Assembly: GCA_019915135.1 (NCBI GenBank)
Contig: JAHLMK010000003.1
Span: 930,001 to 994,000, forward strand
DNA from: Strobilurus pachycystidiatus
Taxonomy: Eukaryota; Basidiomycota; Agaricomycetes; Agaricales; Physalacriaceae
DNA: 64,000 bases
Direction: 5' to 3'
Of this stretch, positions 1 to 10,964 are shown piece after piece. Each line of letters begins with the position of its first letter. Position 1 is the first letter of the stretch. A program made the position numbers and the translations under genes. Under the pieces are notes generated by a model, which did not search any database, was not told the origin of the DNA, and saw nothing but the letters and a program-made list of their open reading frames with translations.

Positions 1-48
1 CTACTTTTGGGAGGTATTTCTTTTCGGAGCGGCCGGAGGCGCGACTTG

Positions 49-55
49 TATATAA
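49..55 (+). promoter_or_regulatory. TATA box of multi-intron unit, copy A
   Basis: TATATAA within GACTTGTATATAAGTCACGC, preceded by a GC-rich stretch (GGAGCGGCCGGAGGCGC). The motif and its flanks are conserved in all four copies even where copy A has otherwise diverged. Confidence 0.6.
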
Positions 56-2216
56 GTCACGCAGATTTGTTTGTTGATCCATCACCTTCCTTCCCTTCAT
101 TCCACCACCACTGTCTCTCATCTCTTGCTCACAGTCGCTCGCCGTCTCTTCTTCAGCGTTGCAAGTCTCCTATGCCGCCGCACGGTAACGTTTCGAGACC
201 ACCGTCAATTGCTCGGAACCGCCGTCGAGAAATTCAAGGCCAAGGCGTACGAACCCGCAGACCTCAACACCGCAGAGGACGACCATTTCTTGAACTCCAA
301 TGCTGTTGTCAATGACTAGTACGTTCTCTTAGTCTTTCAGTCACCCATGAGCACACCTAACCGTTCACAGACTGCCGCCTTTCCACGACGGCCAGCTTCG
401 ACCTACTGCCTGAGCGATCCTCTCCAAGCAACAGCGGGATGCGCCGAGTTGTGTCAGAGAAGGTATGGCTTCGCTCTCGTCCACTCGCCTTCCTTCACGC
501 TGGGGTCTTTTTTCAGCATGACTCTCTCAACCAATGTCAAAGATGTCACGGACGCCCAGCGCGACCACAAGACGCTCCTCCGACTCCTCGCGCCACTCAG
601 TTCACCACCCAGTATGTCGCCATCTTCATTGTCTTCATCGTCATACTGAGTCCGGCATGTGCCACGTTTCAGACGGCGACGGATACCTCAAGCTCGTTGA
701 CGGCGACGTCCACGGCGGCTGCAAGGACTGCCTAGTCGTTCGAGTATGCTGCCATGCCGGCCAAACGCCTGCTCGTTACGCGGAAGCGCATCATTCGCCT
801 CACATGCTCAGGCCCACACACACCGGTGGACCCAGTGATTCCGTCTACGCTCTCGTATGGAGACAGTGTCGACGCCGGCCATTCTGTTTGTGACAGCGTT
901 ATACCACCAACTGTCGCCAATGGTGAGTGATTTGATATTCTCTCAGTACTGCTAATATTGACGGTTATCAGCACACGTCGGACTAGCCCTTCGCCCGTCT
1001 ACGTGGCTGCTTACTGCTCGTGGGTCCTGCTTCAATGTCTTTGCTACACGTTATGCTGACCTATCTCTCACACTTTTCAAATCCGGCGGACGCTCCGCTC
1101 AAACGATCTCGCCGGCGTTTAGCACGCCATTTGAGCGCGTTGAACAACCGGGCCTTGAGGTAATTACATACACTGTGAGTGGGTATTTGCCGTATGCCTT
1201 GACTCTCTATTCATCCACAATGTAGTCGGCTCAGTGCTCGTTGCTGGCGTTCAGGACGCCGTGGAGCTTTTTTGTTTCTACCTACACGTAGGTCGTTAGA
1301 TCTCCGCCACCGTCACAATTTGGACTTACTTTGGCTTGTCTTGTCGTAGTTCCTCGTTTGCGTTATTGACGCACTGCATTCGCTCGGGAACGCGGGCACT
1401 TGGGCTCTGTCCACGGTATGTTCATTGTTCGACACCGGTGTTATATCTGTCTTGAGTCGTGGTAAGTCCTTCGTTGCTCCTTCCACCGCTGTTTTATGTT
1501 GACGCCATTTCTTGCGCCAGTCTTCGTTGCTACGGCCTTGCTCAACGGCCACCTCCACTCGCTGCCTTCGGGAACCTTGAAATTATGATCCCAGTGAGTA
1601 CGTCTCTTCCGTTGTTCTTTGTTGATTCACTCACCGACATATTCCTAGTGCCAGTACCCGTCTTGCGCGAGTAGCAGACAGTCTGCACCGTTGCGCTGTC
1701 CTTGGGAGCGGCGGAGCGCTGACTGGGTATGTTGCTAGTCACTCTCGCTCGCGGTCTCATTTACTGACGGCCTCGGTCTGTCTGTCGGTGTGTAGCCAGC
1801 TCACTCCCATGTTGCTCGTTACTAACCAGTCACTCGTAGTTCTTGTTCACCAGTTCTGGAACACCCTCACAGCTTTCGGGAACGCCAGGACTATGATCGC
1901 GAAAGTTTGCCGTTGCTCATGCACACGCGGTGACTACGTTGCGCTTGAGCCCGCTGCTTGTAAGTCCACGGTACGTTAATCGCTGTCCTTGCGCTCTCTT
2001 TCTGTGATTGATCTCTTATGTCTCAACAGATCTCATTGCTCACCCAGCCTCAGGTTCACACTTTCACGCGTCCTTCGGGAACGCCAAAATTATGATCTTG
2101 CTATCTACATTTGCCGGCTGACGCTGTTTCGGACCTTTGACGGGCTACTGTCACTATACTTGTAGCATACTTCAAAAGTACTATATCCGTGTAATCATTG
2201 TGTTAGTCAAAATAAA
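49..2216 (+). pseudogene. Decayed multi-intron transcription unit, copy A
   Basis: Diverged homolog of the unit in B-D, from the TATA box to an AATAAA signal at 2,211-2,216. Several splice sites remain (donor GTGAGT at 923 after CCAACTGTCGCCAATG; donor GTGAGT at 1,593 after the exon-end motif GAACCTTGAAATTATGATC). Others are lost: near 1,902 the sequence reads GCGAAAGTT where B has GCGGTAAGTT. A short frame at ~735-921 encodes HTPVDPVIPSTLSYGDSV, similar to a frame in B's exons 2 and 4. A frame near 660-750 (DGDGYLKLVDGDVHGGCK) faintly resembles the start of a BTB/POZ domain. No continuous reading frame was found, so I call it a gene relic, or a non-coding RNA unit in decay. Confidence 0.45.
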
Positions 2217-2480
2217 CTTGTTTCTTGATCCATCTTCGTGCAACTTACCTCCGAATAAAAGGAAAACATGTAGCATTGACAAACGAGGTATGGCCATGTC
2301 TGTCTTTTGGAAACGGACGAGGTAAGTACCGTATAACGCCTCCGTATCGTCTTCAGACAATGTTTCTCAGCTATCAAACCTCGTCATGGCCGACTTCAGC
2401 TACCTACCGACTAGCCTCGTAACACCTGAGGGAACGTTGAGCTTTTGAATTCACACATTTTGCCATACACTTATGTCAAG

Positions 2481-2935
2481 TTAGATTTCGCCGCGCGGGT
2501 TCAGCGACACCGTCCACGCTGCCCCACAATCAAAATCAAGCCAATCCAACATCCAACAAAGCAAGTACGCACAAGGCTCGGCGTCCCCACTCCGCGCATA
2601 GCTCTCAAAGCGCCCCGTCACCTCCCCCGTCGTCAAGTCCCACAGACACGTCAGGCCCTCGAGCGTGTTGTACAGCGCCGCGCGCCCGTCCGGCGCCACG
2701 CTCAGCGACACCAGCCCCAGCGTGTGCGGCTCCAGGAGCGGCGTCTTCGGCTCGCCGGACGTCGTCCACTGGCGTATCGTCCCGTCGGCAGAGGCAGACA
2801 ACACGGTGTCCGCGTCTGTCCATACGACGTCCCAGATCGAGTCGCTTTGTGGTGGGTGGCAGTCGTGCGCGTGCAGGAAGGCGAGACTCTGGTTGGTCAG
2901 AAGAGGTGGAATCCAAGGGAGAAGAGAACTACCAT
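2481..2935 (-). pseudogene. SKI8/WDR61-like WD40 gene, 5' fragment (copy A, longest)
   Basis: A 5' piece of a WD40 gene of the Ski8/WDR61 type, a subunit of the Ski RNA-exosome cofactor and of the PAF1 complex. The ATG at 2,935 is followed at once by a 44-nt intron (2,889-2,932); splicing gives MSLAFLHAHD, which resembles the Ski8 N-terminus. The first WD repeat is clear (DSIWDVVWTDADTVLSASAD, then GTIRQW) and a second follows (LVSLSVAPDG, then LTCLWDLTTGE). A second intron (2,519-2,572) precedes WTVSLNPRGEI, after which the frame hits a stop at 2,481 and homology ends. Only about 118 of the usual ~330 residues remain, so no seven-blade propeller can form. Assignment to Ski8 is from recognised motifs. 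Confidence 0.7.
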
Positions 2936-3583
2936 TGATTAAAACGCGTATCGACGCGAGGATGGCGTGAAGGTGGTGGTGGTAAGAAGTCAAGCTGATG
3001 GACCGATCAGTCAATCCATGCCAGCGTGAACATTACATATAAGAATTTATGGACGTTCGCTATCTAAAGAATGTACCATTGGCTATACGACGCAGATACA
3101 CAAACGTAGTGCCACAACCGAGAAAATCATATTATAGGGCGGGCGATGGGCGAGTGATTCGTGTCGCGGTCGAGAGTATTGCTTGATATGAACCTGCACC
3201 TGGGTATCGAGGCCGCCACAAATGTAGCTTATAGGTGAAAGATGCCTGCGGTATGTGAGTGTGATGCCCCAGATGTGATGTATCGTACCTTGGCAGAGCT
3301 GTTGTGAAAGCAAGTAGCGAGTGCAGAATGTCTGGGAGACTCAGAGGGGACACGACCATTTGAAGGTTAGCTGATACTCGAGTGGGGATTTACAACTAGT
3401 TTTTTTACTGTATACTTTAGTTAACAAATACATGGTTGAGCACAGTCAAAAAGGAAACAAACGTGATAAAAACTAATCAAAAAACCCTCGCCGGGCGCGC
3501 ATCCCCCTCACGAGCTCTATATGGCTCGGAGCTCCTGGCCTCATCTGAATCAATCATCATCAAACAAAGGGCCCGTCCACCAT
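2936..3583. other. YAP1-SKI8 intergenic segment (array copies)
   Basis: No gene. AT-rich in the middle (TACTGTATACTTTAGTTAACA near 3,405), conserved in all copies (B 14,028-14,675; C 25,130-25,774; D 36,189-36,837). On the minus strand it is the 3' flank of YAP1 and the promoter side of SKI8. Short frames here are also present in all copies but show no recognisable domain. Confidence 0.6.
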
Positions 3584-5153
3584 CTACGGTCGTTGCTTAG
3601 AAGCAGACAACTGACTGAGTATCGAATTCACCCCAGACGGCTCCAGCACCACCTTGCTCCCGTCACAGCGCGCCTTGCTCGAAAACTCGGAACACAGCTC
3701 GTTTATATCGCAGTCCTTCACAGAGCGTTAGAATGAGAGATAATGCCGGAATGAAGACAAACCTTGAAATTCGGGTTCGACGTGATACTCCGCCACGCGC
3801 TCAGCACCTCAATGTTCTGGTCATTCTTCGTCGTCTTGGGGAAACTTGACGTGCCCTGGCACGCCACGACTCCGAACGGGTTCATTGTGCTCAGCTCCTT
3901 CCTCGGCGTCGGCCCAGTGACGAACGTCGACATGCCCTCCTGCTCCATATGCCGCACGCAGTCGTTCTTGTTCCCCATGGGACAGACGTGTTTCTCGCTC
4001 TCCGACTCTGACGTCGACGACGAGGGCGTCCCAAACATCGCCTCGGACCCCTGTGACGAAGGCGAGCTAGACGACGTCGAGTTGGACGGAGAATGCGCCG
4101 CGCTCATGTTGAGCGGCGTCTGGTGCACTATCGGGCTGATGACGGACCCCGGCGACGACGAGTTGTTGAGCATATCCGTCATCGAGTCCATCCCGGGCGT
4201 AGGATTCAGATACCCGAACAGATCGTCCAGTGTGCCTGTATCTGCGCTATCTGTCGGAGCCCACGTCGACGACAGGTTCTGGAGATCAAAAGAAAAGTTG
4301 GGCGAGGTAGCGGAGTTCGTGACGGGTGGTGAGGATGTGGGCGTGGGGTCAAACATCGACGCCAGGGAAAAGTACGCTGGATTGCTGGCAATGGTCGTGA
4401 AATGCGAGGTGAGGTAGCCACCGTCGCGGTTGAAGCCAAAGTCCATGCTGCCCGCGCCGCTGGTCGCTGTTGCTGTCGGCTCAGAGTCAAGCAGGTCCAG
4501 CATGTTGGGGTCAAAGGCGGTGAGCGAGGAGAGGTCGAGCGGGTTGGTATACTTTTCCAAAGACGGCTTTGGAGAGTTTCTGGAAAAGCTTGGCGACAGT
4601 GTGGTGGACTCGGGCGGCGAAGACGAGGCGGTGGAGGCTGCATTCTTGGGGACCGAGAACGTGAAAGATCCCTGTTTGAGCGCCATGTTTTCCGACTGTA
4701 ACCGGCTGAGGAGATCGCGAAGGTTTTGATTCTCGGAAGTGGCCTGCTCATTGCGTGCCTCGAGAGAAGCAACTTTATCTTCAAGCTAGAAGCAAATCAT
4801 TGATGAGTGAGCCGGAAACATCGGAGGCGCGACGTACATCCTTGACGTGCTTTTCCTTGCGCTCCCTAAATGCGCGTTGAGCTGCTCGATTCTGCTCCTT
4901 GCGCTTCAGCAGACGGGTGTCGTCCTGTAAATATATGAGTAACAAGACAACGGGATGTGTGCCCAGTGGTGCACTTACCGGTCCACCGCCAGACTTGCGC
5001 CGCGACGCACCGCCCTTTTTGTTGCTGGCCGCTGCACGACGTTTAGACGGGCGGGAAGAACGCTTGGCACAAGGCAGCTTACATGTATGCTGTGCCTTGG
5101 AGCTCGGGCCCTCGTCCAGATCCTCGTCGGTGCGAGAGCATCCCGCGGTCCAT
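3584..5153 (-). pseudogene. YAP1-type bZIP gene, exon-1-deleted relic (copy A)
   Basis: Keeps the bZIP basic region and zipper exons, the long middle exon (3,763-4,686 from its first Met) and the last exon with the C-terminal Cys-rich domain. Exon 1 has lost most of the N-terminal ~100 codons: after ATGGACCGCGGGATG (5,153) the sequence jumps to the DEDLDEGP coding region, 25 nt downstream and out of frame. Translation from that ATG ends after 24 codons. The first in-frame Met lies after the bZIP, at 4,686. A product from there would have both Cys-rich domains but no DNA-binding region. Diagnostic residues shared with B and not with C/D: NRDGGY, GPTPRK. Confidence 0.85.
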
Positions 5154-5329
5154 TGCTCGGCGGAGGTGAAAGAGAGGCAGAGGACGATGGGCGAGTGGTA
5201 GCCGGTGTCACGCGCCTACGCCGGGCTCAACGGCGTCGAGGTAGAGGAAAGAGAATGAATTACTCAGCACTGTTTCTCAAAGCCGTGATCGACCGCTCGT
5301 CTGCTGTCCTCGCGTGGGGGTGCGTCTGC

Positions 5330-5720
5330 ATATCATGACGAGGCGGTGGGTGGTGGGTGGACGGGTGCTGGATGTGGGTGGGGCGCGGGGTGGTGCATCG
5401 TGGGTGGTTGGGTGCTGGGGTGTGCGTGCGTGTGGTGGTGGGTTGCCGCGGTGGTGGTGGTGGGAGGAGGAGGGAATGGAGGGGCCCGGGGTGCGTGATG
5501 GCTGCGCGGTGTCGGGCAGGGTCCTGATCCGGGGTGGACCGGGGCTGGATGGCTGCACCCCCCCCTGCCCGCGCCCGTTCTTCACCCACCCCCGCGCGCG
5601 CGGCCCCGCACATGTGTGCATGGGTTGCGCTTTTGATTTTGGCGGGGACGCCCCGCCAAAACCCTCAATTTTCCGGAATCCAGGGTCCTCGGCGTCACAG
5701 CTGGGGTTAGGGTTAGGCAC
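5330..5720. repeat. G-rich block, hairpin and telomere-like motif (copy A)
   Basis: Directly 5' of the truncated YAP1. 5,340-5,500 is dense in GGTGGG/GGGTGG runs on the plus strand (potential G-quadruplexes). A C-tract (eight Cs after GCA) and CCCGCGCGCGCGG follow at 5,555-5,610. A hairpin lies at 5,637-5,661 and GGGGTTAGGGTTAGG at 5,703-5,717. This block is absent from the intact locus (copy D), so it marks the junction where the unit was stitched together. No gene seen. Confidence 0.7.
5637..5661. repeat. Perfect 11-bp inverted repeat, 3-nt loop (copy A)
   Basis: TTTTGGCGGGG, loop ACG, then CCCCGCCAAAA. It forms a strong GC-rich hairpin and is identical in B and C. Confidence 0.85.
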
Positions 5721-8700
5721 TCTCAACTGACAGGGTCTCCCTCTCCCGGCCCCGTTGGAGCGTGCGTGACGGGTCGCTGTCAAGGTCAGTGGATCGCGTT
5801 AGTCTCATTTTCTATGTACTCGGATTCTGGTGACAGGAGTTAGAGCTGCGAACGGAACGAAGACGACGCCGGCTTACTGTAGTAACTAAGGGTGGCCTGA
5901 TTGGCTCTCAAGGTTAGTCTCACTCAATGTACTCGTATTGACTCTGGATAGCAGGAGTCAGAAATGCAAATGGAACGAGGGCAAAGACTTACTCTATTTA
6001 AGGGTGGCCGAATCCGACTCTGTACGTGATGTTGTGTCAGATCGGCCTTGGGTGTGGCGGGGACGTGTACTCACAAGTTGAAAAAGAAAAACTTTGATTT
6101 TCGTCTCAAGTGCCTGGAGATGACCTGTCAGATCAGGCGACAACTCCACGAAAGAACGCACTTGCAAGTTACGTGCTACGACTCACGAGGATTTTGCATT
6201 AGCTTAATTCGGCCCCGACAGCACGTTGCACGTCACTTACCAACGCTCTTTACATCTCCGACCGATGCCCAGCACACACCTTCTTTGAGAGCAAGTCAAC
6301 AGCAGCGCAAACAACGGCTCAACTTGCACGAACATCAATTCAGGCACCAAACTGGATCCGAGACACTCACTTATGAAGAATGACGGTGGATGAGGGTATG
6401 AACGGTACGCGCCGCCTCCTTGCTCTTGACATCTCTGACCACCGATATCCTTGGGACCGAATCAGTGACAGCCAAACAACGGGATGACTTGCACGAACTC
6501 ACTGCCTGCAACCGACAAGTTCAACGGGCACAAACCTGGATTTGAGATTACGGGCGTTGGATCCGGACACGTTCAACAGGACTTTCGACGTGGCGGAGAC
6601 CTGGATTCGGACAGTGAGAGCGGAGCTAATGGGCACATAAGTACCGGGTTGATGGGAGGAACGCGTTCGTCGCGTTAATGATCGTCGCGACTCCCGGCCC
6701 TATAACAAACATGGTCAGTGACGCATACACACACCCACGCATCACAGCTCAGAGGTGGCCAGCCTCGGGGTTGGGATGCGGGGGTGTAGTATGCGGATGA
6801 TGGAGAGAGGCAAATGGAAGGATACCGCGGACTTGGGAGGTGGGTGGAGGGGTTCGACGGTCACGGTGAGCTTAGCAACGACGGACGGCGTGTGGTGGGC
6901 TTCTCGGCGAGCTCAGGCGTCAGTAGCTGACAAGAAAGAAAAACCAGGACTCGGGGACGTACCATGAGCTCCACGACATTGCGGACACACTGACAACAAC
7001 GAGCTCGACGACATATTCATATCCTAGAGCTCGAATGAGATGGCACGGAAGGAAGCGCTGGCTGCATTGAACAGACTCACCAACGTTTGCAGTGACCAAT
7101 TGCGGACAGCAAAAAAGCGGAACATACCATAGTGGTGGGAGGTGAAAGAGCGAGATGTCACACCAAGTGACCGGTACATGTACAAGGAATCAACAAAGTG
7201 CTCAGGGGCATTCACTGTGGCGCGTACACTCACGTGCACGCGCTCGGCTTCAGGTTCAAGTTCACGCCACGTAAGCTCAGTCATATCATTTCACACCTAG
7301 CTATCCTGGGCACCAGAGTGACTTCACTTCAGTGCCGAGATAGCCAGGTTCTTCTTTTTGTTCTTGTTACATGACGACGAGGGATGAGAAACTTAAGACT
7401 CAAGAGGGAATAAGTAGATTTGTCAGGCAGGGTGGGACGTAACCCAAACCAAATGCGGCTGCGGAACATTATGAACACCCCTAAGTAGGTACCGGCACAA
7501 CAACTACAACGCCACTACCACATCCTCCTCACTACCAGACCGTGAAGCGTGAAATTGCTCGCCGCAGGGCCTAGAAAATGTGAGATTTCCACATAGTTTG
7601 GACGCCGGACGTTGACCTGGAACAGTCAAGGTCAAGACAATATGGTCTGTACATGTGTCAATTTGAGAGAAGGAGAGCTGACGGTGAAAGCAGCAAACAC
7701 ACGTCGCCGCCTCCTCCTCGCCACCACACGCAACACAGCTGTAACTCGGAGCGCACCATCCGGACTGTATAGCGTAAAATCGCTCGCCGCATGGCTTTTT
7801 TTCCTGGGCAAAAAGTGAGTTTTTCGCCTCCTTTGGAGCCCATTTTTGACTTACCTTTCGCAGTCTGGACGTACATCTTACCCATAGATTCCAACACTCA
7901 CCCTCCTCACTGCTTGCCCTCGCATCTTGCGAGAGTCGGCGGCTTCGCCGCCTCCGCCAAGTCCTCCTCGCCACCACATGCAATACATTCTTAGCTTCCA
8001 AAAACCTTCGTCTGGCATGAGATCGCTCGCCGCAGGGCTTTTTTTTCTGGGGAAAAAGTGAGTTTTTTGCCGCATTTTAAAGGCCAGTTTTGAGCTTACA
8101 TTTTGCAGTCTGGCGTCGATTTGGAGCTCACTAGAAAACAGTCAGGGTCGCAGCGATATTGTGCGCGTTGTAGCGGGAGACGCGGTGGTTAGAACGCACT
8201 GGGTGAAAGGCGAGTACGTGAAGCTGTTCAAGAAAACCGGAGAGTTCACCGTGAATGCAGTGAACGCGGATAGTGGGACGCGCGGCCGCTGGAATGCGCT
8301 GTGAGTACGCGTATCCTTTCAAAAGAGCCGGAGAGCTCACCGTGAATGCAGTAAAGACACCGGGGTCTCCAGGGCCTCAAGAATCGTCCAACCCGCGTAT
8401 TCCCAGCCCTCGGCGCCTGCCATCGCATCCTTCCAGAACCACCGGCTTCAAGTCAATCAAATTGTCCGTGGCGGCTTCGCCGCCCTCTCCACGCTCTCAG
8501 AAATCACGGCAGACTCCAGGGCTCCGTTTCCAAGCTGCTACAGCTTTTGGCATCGCAGAAGTGATGGCGATCTGGATCTGGACACTTTCGGTTAGCGGGA
8601 ACTTCAGTGTGGCGCGGACAAGTACGTTACCTCTCCTTCCCTGAGTTCCTGAACTAACGGCGTCATCTCCAGACAGATCGAGTCAAAGGAGAGCGCAGTA

Positions 8701-10910
8701 AACGTAGAGCTCCGCGGCGCAGAGCTCGCTGTGCGAGCATTGAACATCTCAAAGAGGTAGCGGGATTCTCGAGGTGAATTAGCTCCAGTTTCAATTAGAC
8801 GATGCTGAGGAGCTTACCATATTATCGTAACACTTCTAGGAGCCCGCTCAAAGCTCCGTCGGACCCGCGCAGTCTCCTGAACGTTGTGATGGGTCAATTC
8901 GGCCGCGCGCCACATATGACCGAAATTTGTACGTACCTGTTGATCCTTCTGGCTGGAAGATCGGTCCTGGGACGCCGTCCCGCACTCGTATAGCGCACTG
9001 CAGTGGATCCTCGTCAACGACCACGCCCGCGGATAAGATCGCGGACAAAAGGTGGTTGATTTGGAGGTCCGAGGAAGTTGAGAGAGGCGGCGCCTCAAAC
9101 GCAGTAAAGCACAGACAAATACGTAGATACGCCGCTATGAGAGCAATTGTATGATCCAGTAGAATCTGTAATATAATGAAACTTCAGCAATCCAAGTTTC
9201 CGTCAAAGTGAACAACAAGAGACTTACCTCCTTTCAAGCCCGTACTTATGACTTGTAAATCAACGACTTGGCCACCCGAGCAGCGAGATATGACGGCCGC
9301 GAGCCCACAAGGACCCTAGAAAGTCGGCAAGGGAGTCCTACATACCATTCGAATACGTTAGTGAACCCCAAACGCCGGCGATAGATGCGAACTCACCAAT
9401 ACACGAGGATCTCGTGTTACAGAAATGGAAAGTTCCCAAACATGCCAAGCGGAAAAAATCTTCAATATGTATCCAGGGTTCATTCGATTTGTCCTGGAAT
9501 GAAAGTTCCGGACCCTTACCTTTACGTTCGCGGTATTAACAGACCGCTGGGCGCCGTATGTGCCGGGATATTGTCCTGGCTTGCCTGGGGACCGTATCAG
9601 CTGGTTCGTAGCGCAGAGGCCGTCCAGAGGCTCGGAGACGAGCGGGAATGGTCGTGGTTGATGGCCAAGTTCCACATTGGGACTTGCCGGCCATCAACGT
9701 AAGTTTCACTTGAACCACGACCTCCGCACATTTGTTTTCGCTGTCGCGGTCTCCTTTGACGTTTCTGGCCGTCCCTTTCATTGAATCAATCTAATTATCA
9801 TTGGAACAGACTGCTAACCCGTAAGTCAAATTCTGACAGAAATTTGGACGGACGACGCGCTCCAAGTCCGAGATTTCGCTTCATCTCGTTCTGGCGCGCT
9901 GACTGGACCCTGCGAACGGCCAAGATCTGGATTATCGCAAGATATGACGCGTTGTGGGCGTCGCCAATCTTATCTCATCGCAGTTCCGCCGCCGCCAGTG
10001 ACGCAGCGCCTTTGGCGCTCTTCTTCTCCGTCCCGCGCTGCTAGCTGACTACAAGCTTTTGCGCACTCGGCTGACTTATGATTACTTACAGGTGCTCTTT
10101 TCGCTGACATCGCGCTGTTTTTGATGGCTCTGGGCTTTGTCTCTTGTCTTGGATGACCGCGGTCTTGTGTAGCAGTGAACGGCGCCAACTTGTTCGGACA
10201 TGTCATCGGTACGTTCTTTACTTCCTTCTCCGTCGGCTCTGTACCTTGCTGAGTGATCTTTCATACCTATCAGCCAATAGATGACCGCGCCAAGCCGCCC
10301 TGCCCGCTCAGAATACGCGACGGCATGCATTGGACTATTTGCATGTCAACGGCAACTTCGTTCATTCCTTCTCCTTGTCGCCGCCCATCCGCATCAGACG
10401 GTCAGGGTCTCGACTGATGGAACTGCGGGGCAGATGTTGAAACAATCCCAGCGCTTTGGGCTTTGGAGGATTCACGCAAGGACGCTGGAAAGTTTGTCTG
10501 AGCACTTTGCAGAAGCAAGGTAAGTTTGACTGCATATGATTCAAGTGGGCTGCAAGCTGACACTGCGACACAGGCGTACTCGCACAGTATGATACCGTTT
10601 GACGTCCCACTAGCTCAGGGCGCTCGAAATCAGACGTAGCAACGCCGGCTAAGTGGCGTATATTTGCATTATCCTCCAACGTAAGTTCCTCGCTTCAAAT
10701 CGCTCGTTCTTTTCAACCCTGACCTTACTCACTCTCCGCTCTAGGCCCTGCTGAGTGTGAAACCCAGTTTCCGGGCAATATAACTTGGGTATCGGAGGTT
10801 GGGGAAAGGACATGGGGATCAACCCGCCTGTTTCTCTACTTTCATTCTTCTTTTCCCTCTCGTCGCCTGCCATTCTCTTTTCTGTTGTGACATGTGCGTT
10901 CCTTCTTTAC
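5721..10910. other. Degenerate, splice-signal-rich segment (copy A)
   Basis: About 5.2 kb without an intact ORF. Between ~5.7 and 9.7 kb many minus-strand donors are visible as reverse complements of GTAAGT/GTGAGT (for example around 6,230, 6,963, 7,080, 7,128, 8,813, 9,229, 9,353, 9,395 and 9,515). From 7.8 to 10.9 kb clear plus-strand introns occur: GTGAGTTTTTCGCC to TTTCGCAG (7,817-7,864), GTGAGTTTTTTGCC to TTTTGCAG (8,058-8,108), GTACGTTACC to CATCTCCAG (~8,622-8,672), and others at ~10,209-10,274, ~10,520-10,574 and 10,681-10,744. Short tandem duplications are present (CCGGAGAG-TCACCGTGAATGCAGT at 8,238 and 8,330). It reads as relics of two or more genes on opposite strands. Confidence 0.5.
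9840..9960 (+). pseudogene. Possible DUF6533-type membrane-protein remnant (copy A)
   Basis: A plus-strand frame reads FRFISFWRADWTLRTAKIWI followed by IARYDALW. Its pattern (aromatic, W-x-x-x-WTL, K-x-W/F, RY) recalls the N-terminal signature of basidiomycete DUF6533 proteins (I-W-x-x-x-W-T-L-x-K-x-L-F-x-x-x-R-Y). The frame is not continuous with good coding sequence on either side. Weak, memory-based resemblance. Confidence 0.25.
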
Positions 10911-10957
10911 CATTTTTGGGAGGTATTTTTTCTCGGAGCGGCCGGAGGCGCGACTTG

Positions 10958-10964
10958 TATATAA
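10958..10964 (+). promoter_or_regulatory. TATA box of multi-intron unit, copy B
   Basis: TATATAA, about 150 bp upstream of the first recognisable splice donor (11,112). Confidence 0.6.

Larger units (their letters stand above)
1..10910 (+). repeat. Array unit, copy A
   Basis: First unit in the window; its true start is not visible. Its first 2.4 kb is clearly diverged from the matching part of B, C and D. From about 2.8 kb onward it matches copy B almost base for base, apart from a 9-bp difference near 6,776/17,868. It carries the longest SKI8 fragment of the array. Confidence 0.9.

Noticed and set aside
3764..4417. 217-codon plus-strand ORF (repeated at 14,856, 25,955, 37,018)
   Set aside because: It is antisense to the YAP1 long exon, which has clear Cys-rich domain homology; the plus frame is open only because of codon bias.
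5703..5717. Telomere or internal telomere array
   Set aside because: Only two TTAGGG units; too short for a telomere, so treated as telomere-like only.
5314..5730. Plus- and minus-strand ORFs of 117-168 codons in the G-rich block
   Set aside because: Low-complexity Gly/Trp or Pro/Thr/His translations of a skewed-base tract; no domain, start context or homology.
7938..7958. GGCGGCTTCGCCGCC hairpins (also 8,469, B and C copies) as regulatory elements
   Set aside because: Short GC palindromes are common in such sequence; no consistent position relative to splice or promoter signals.
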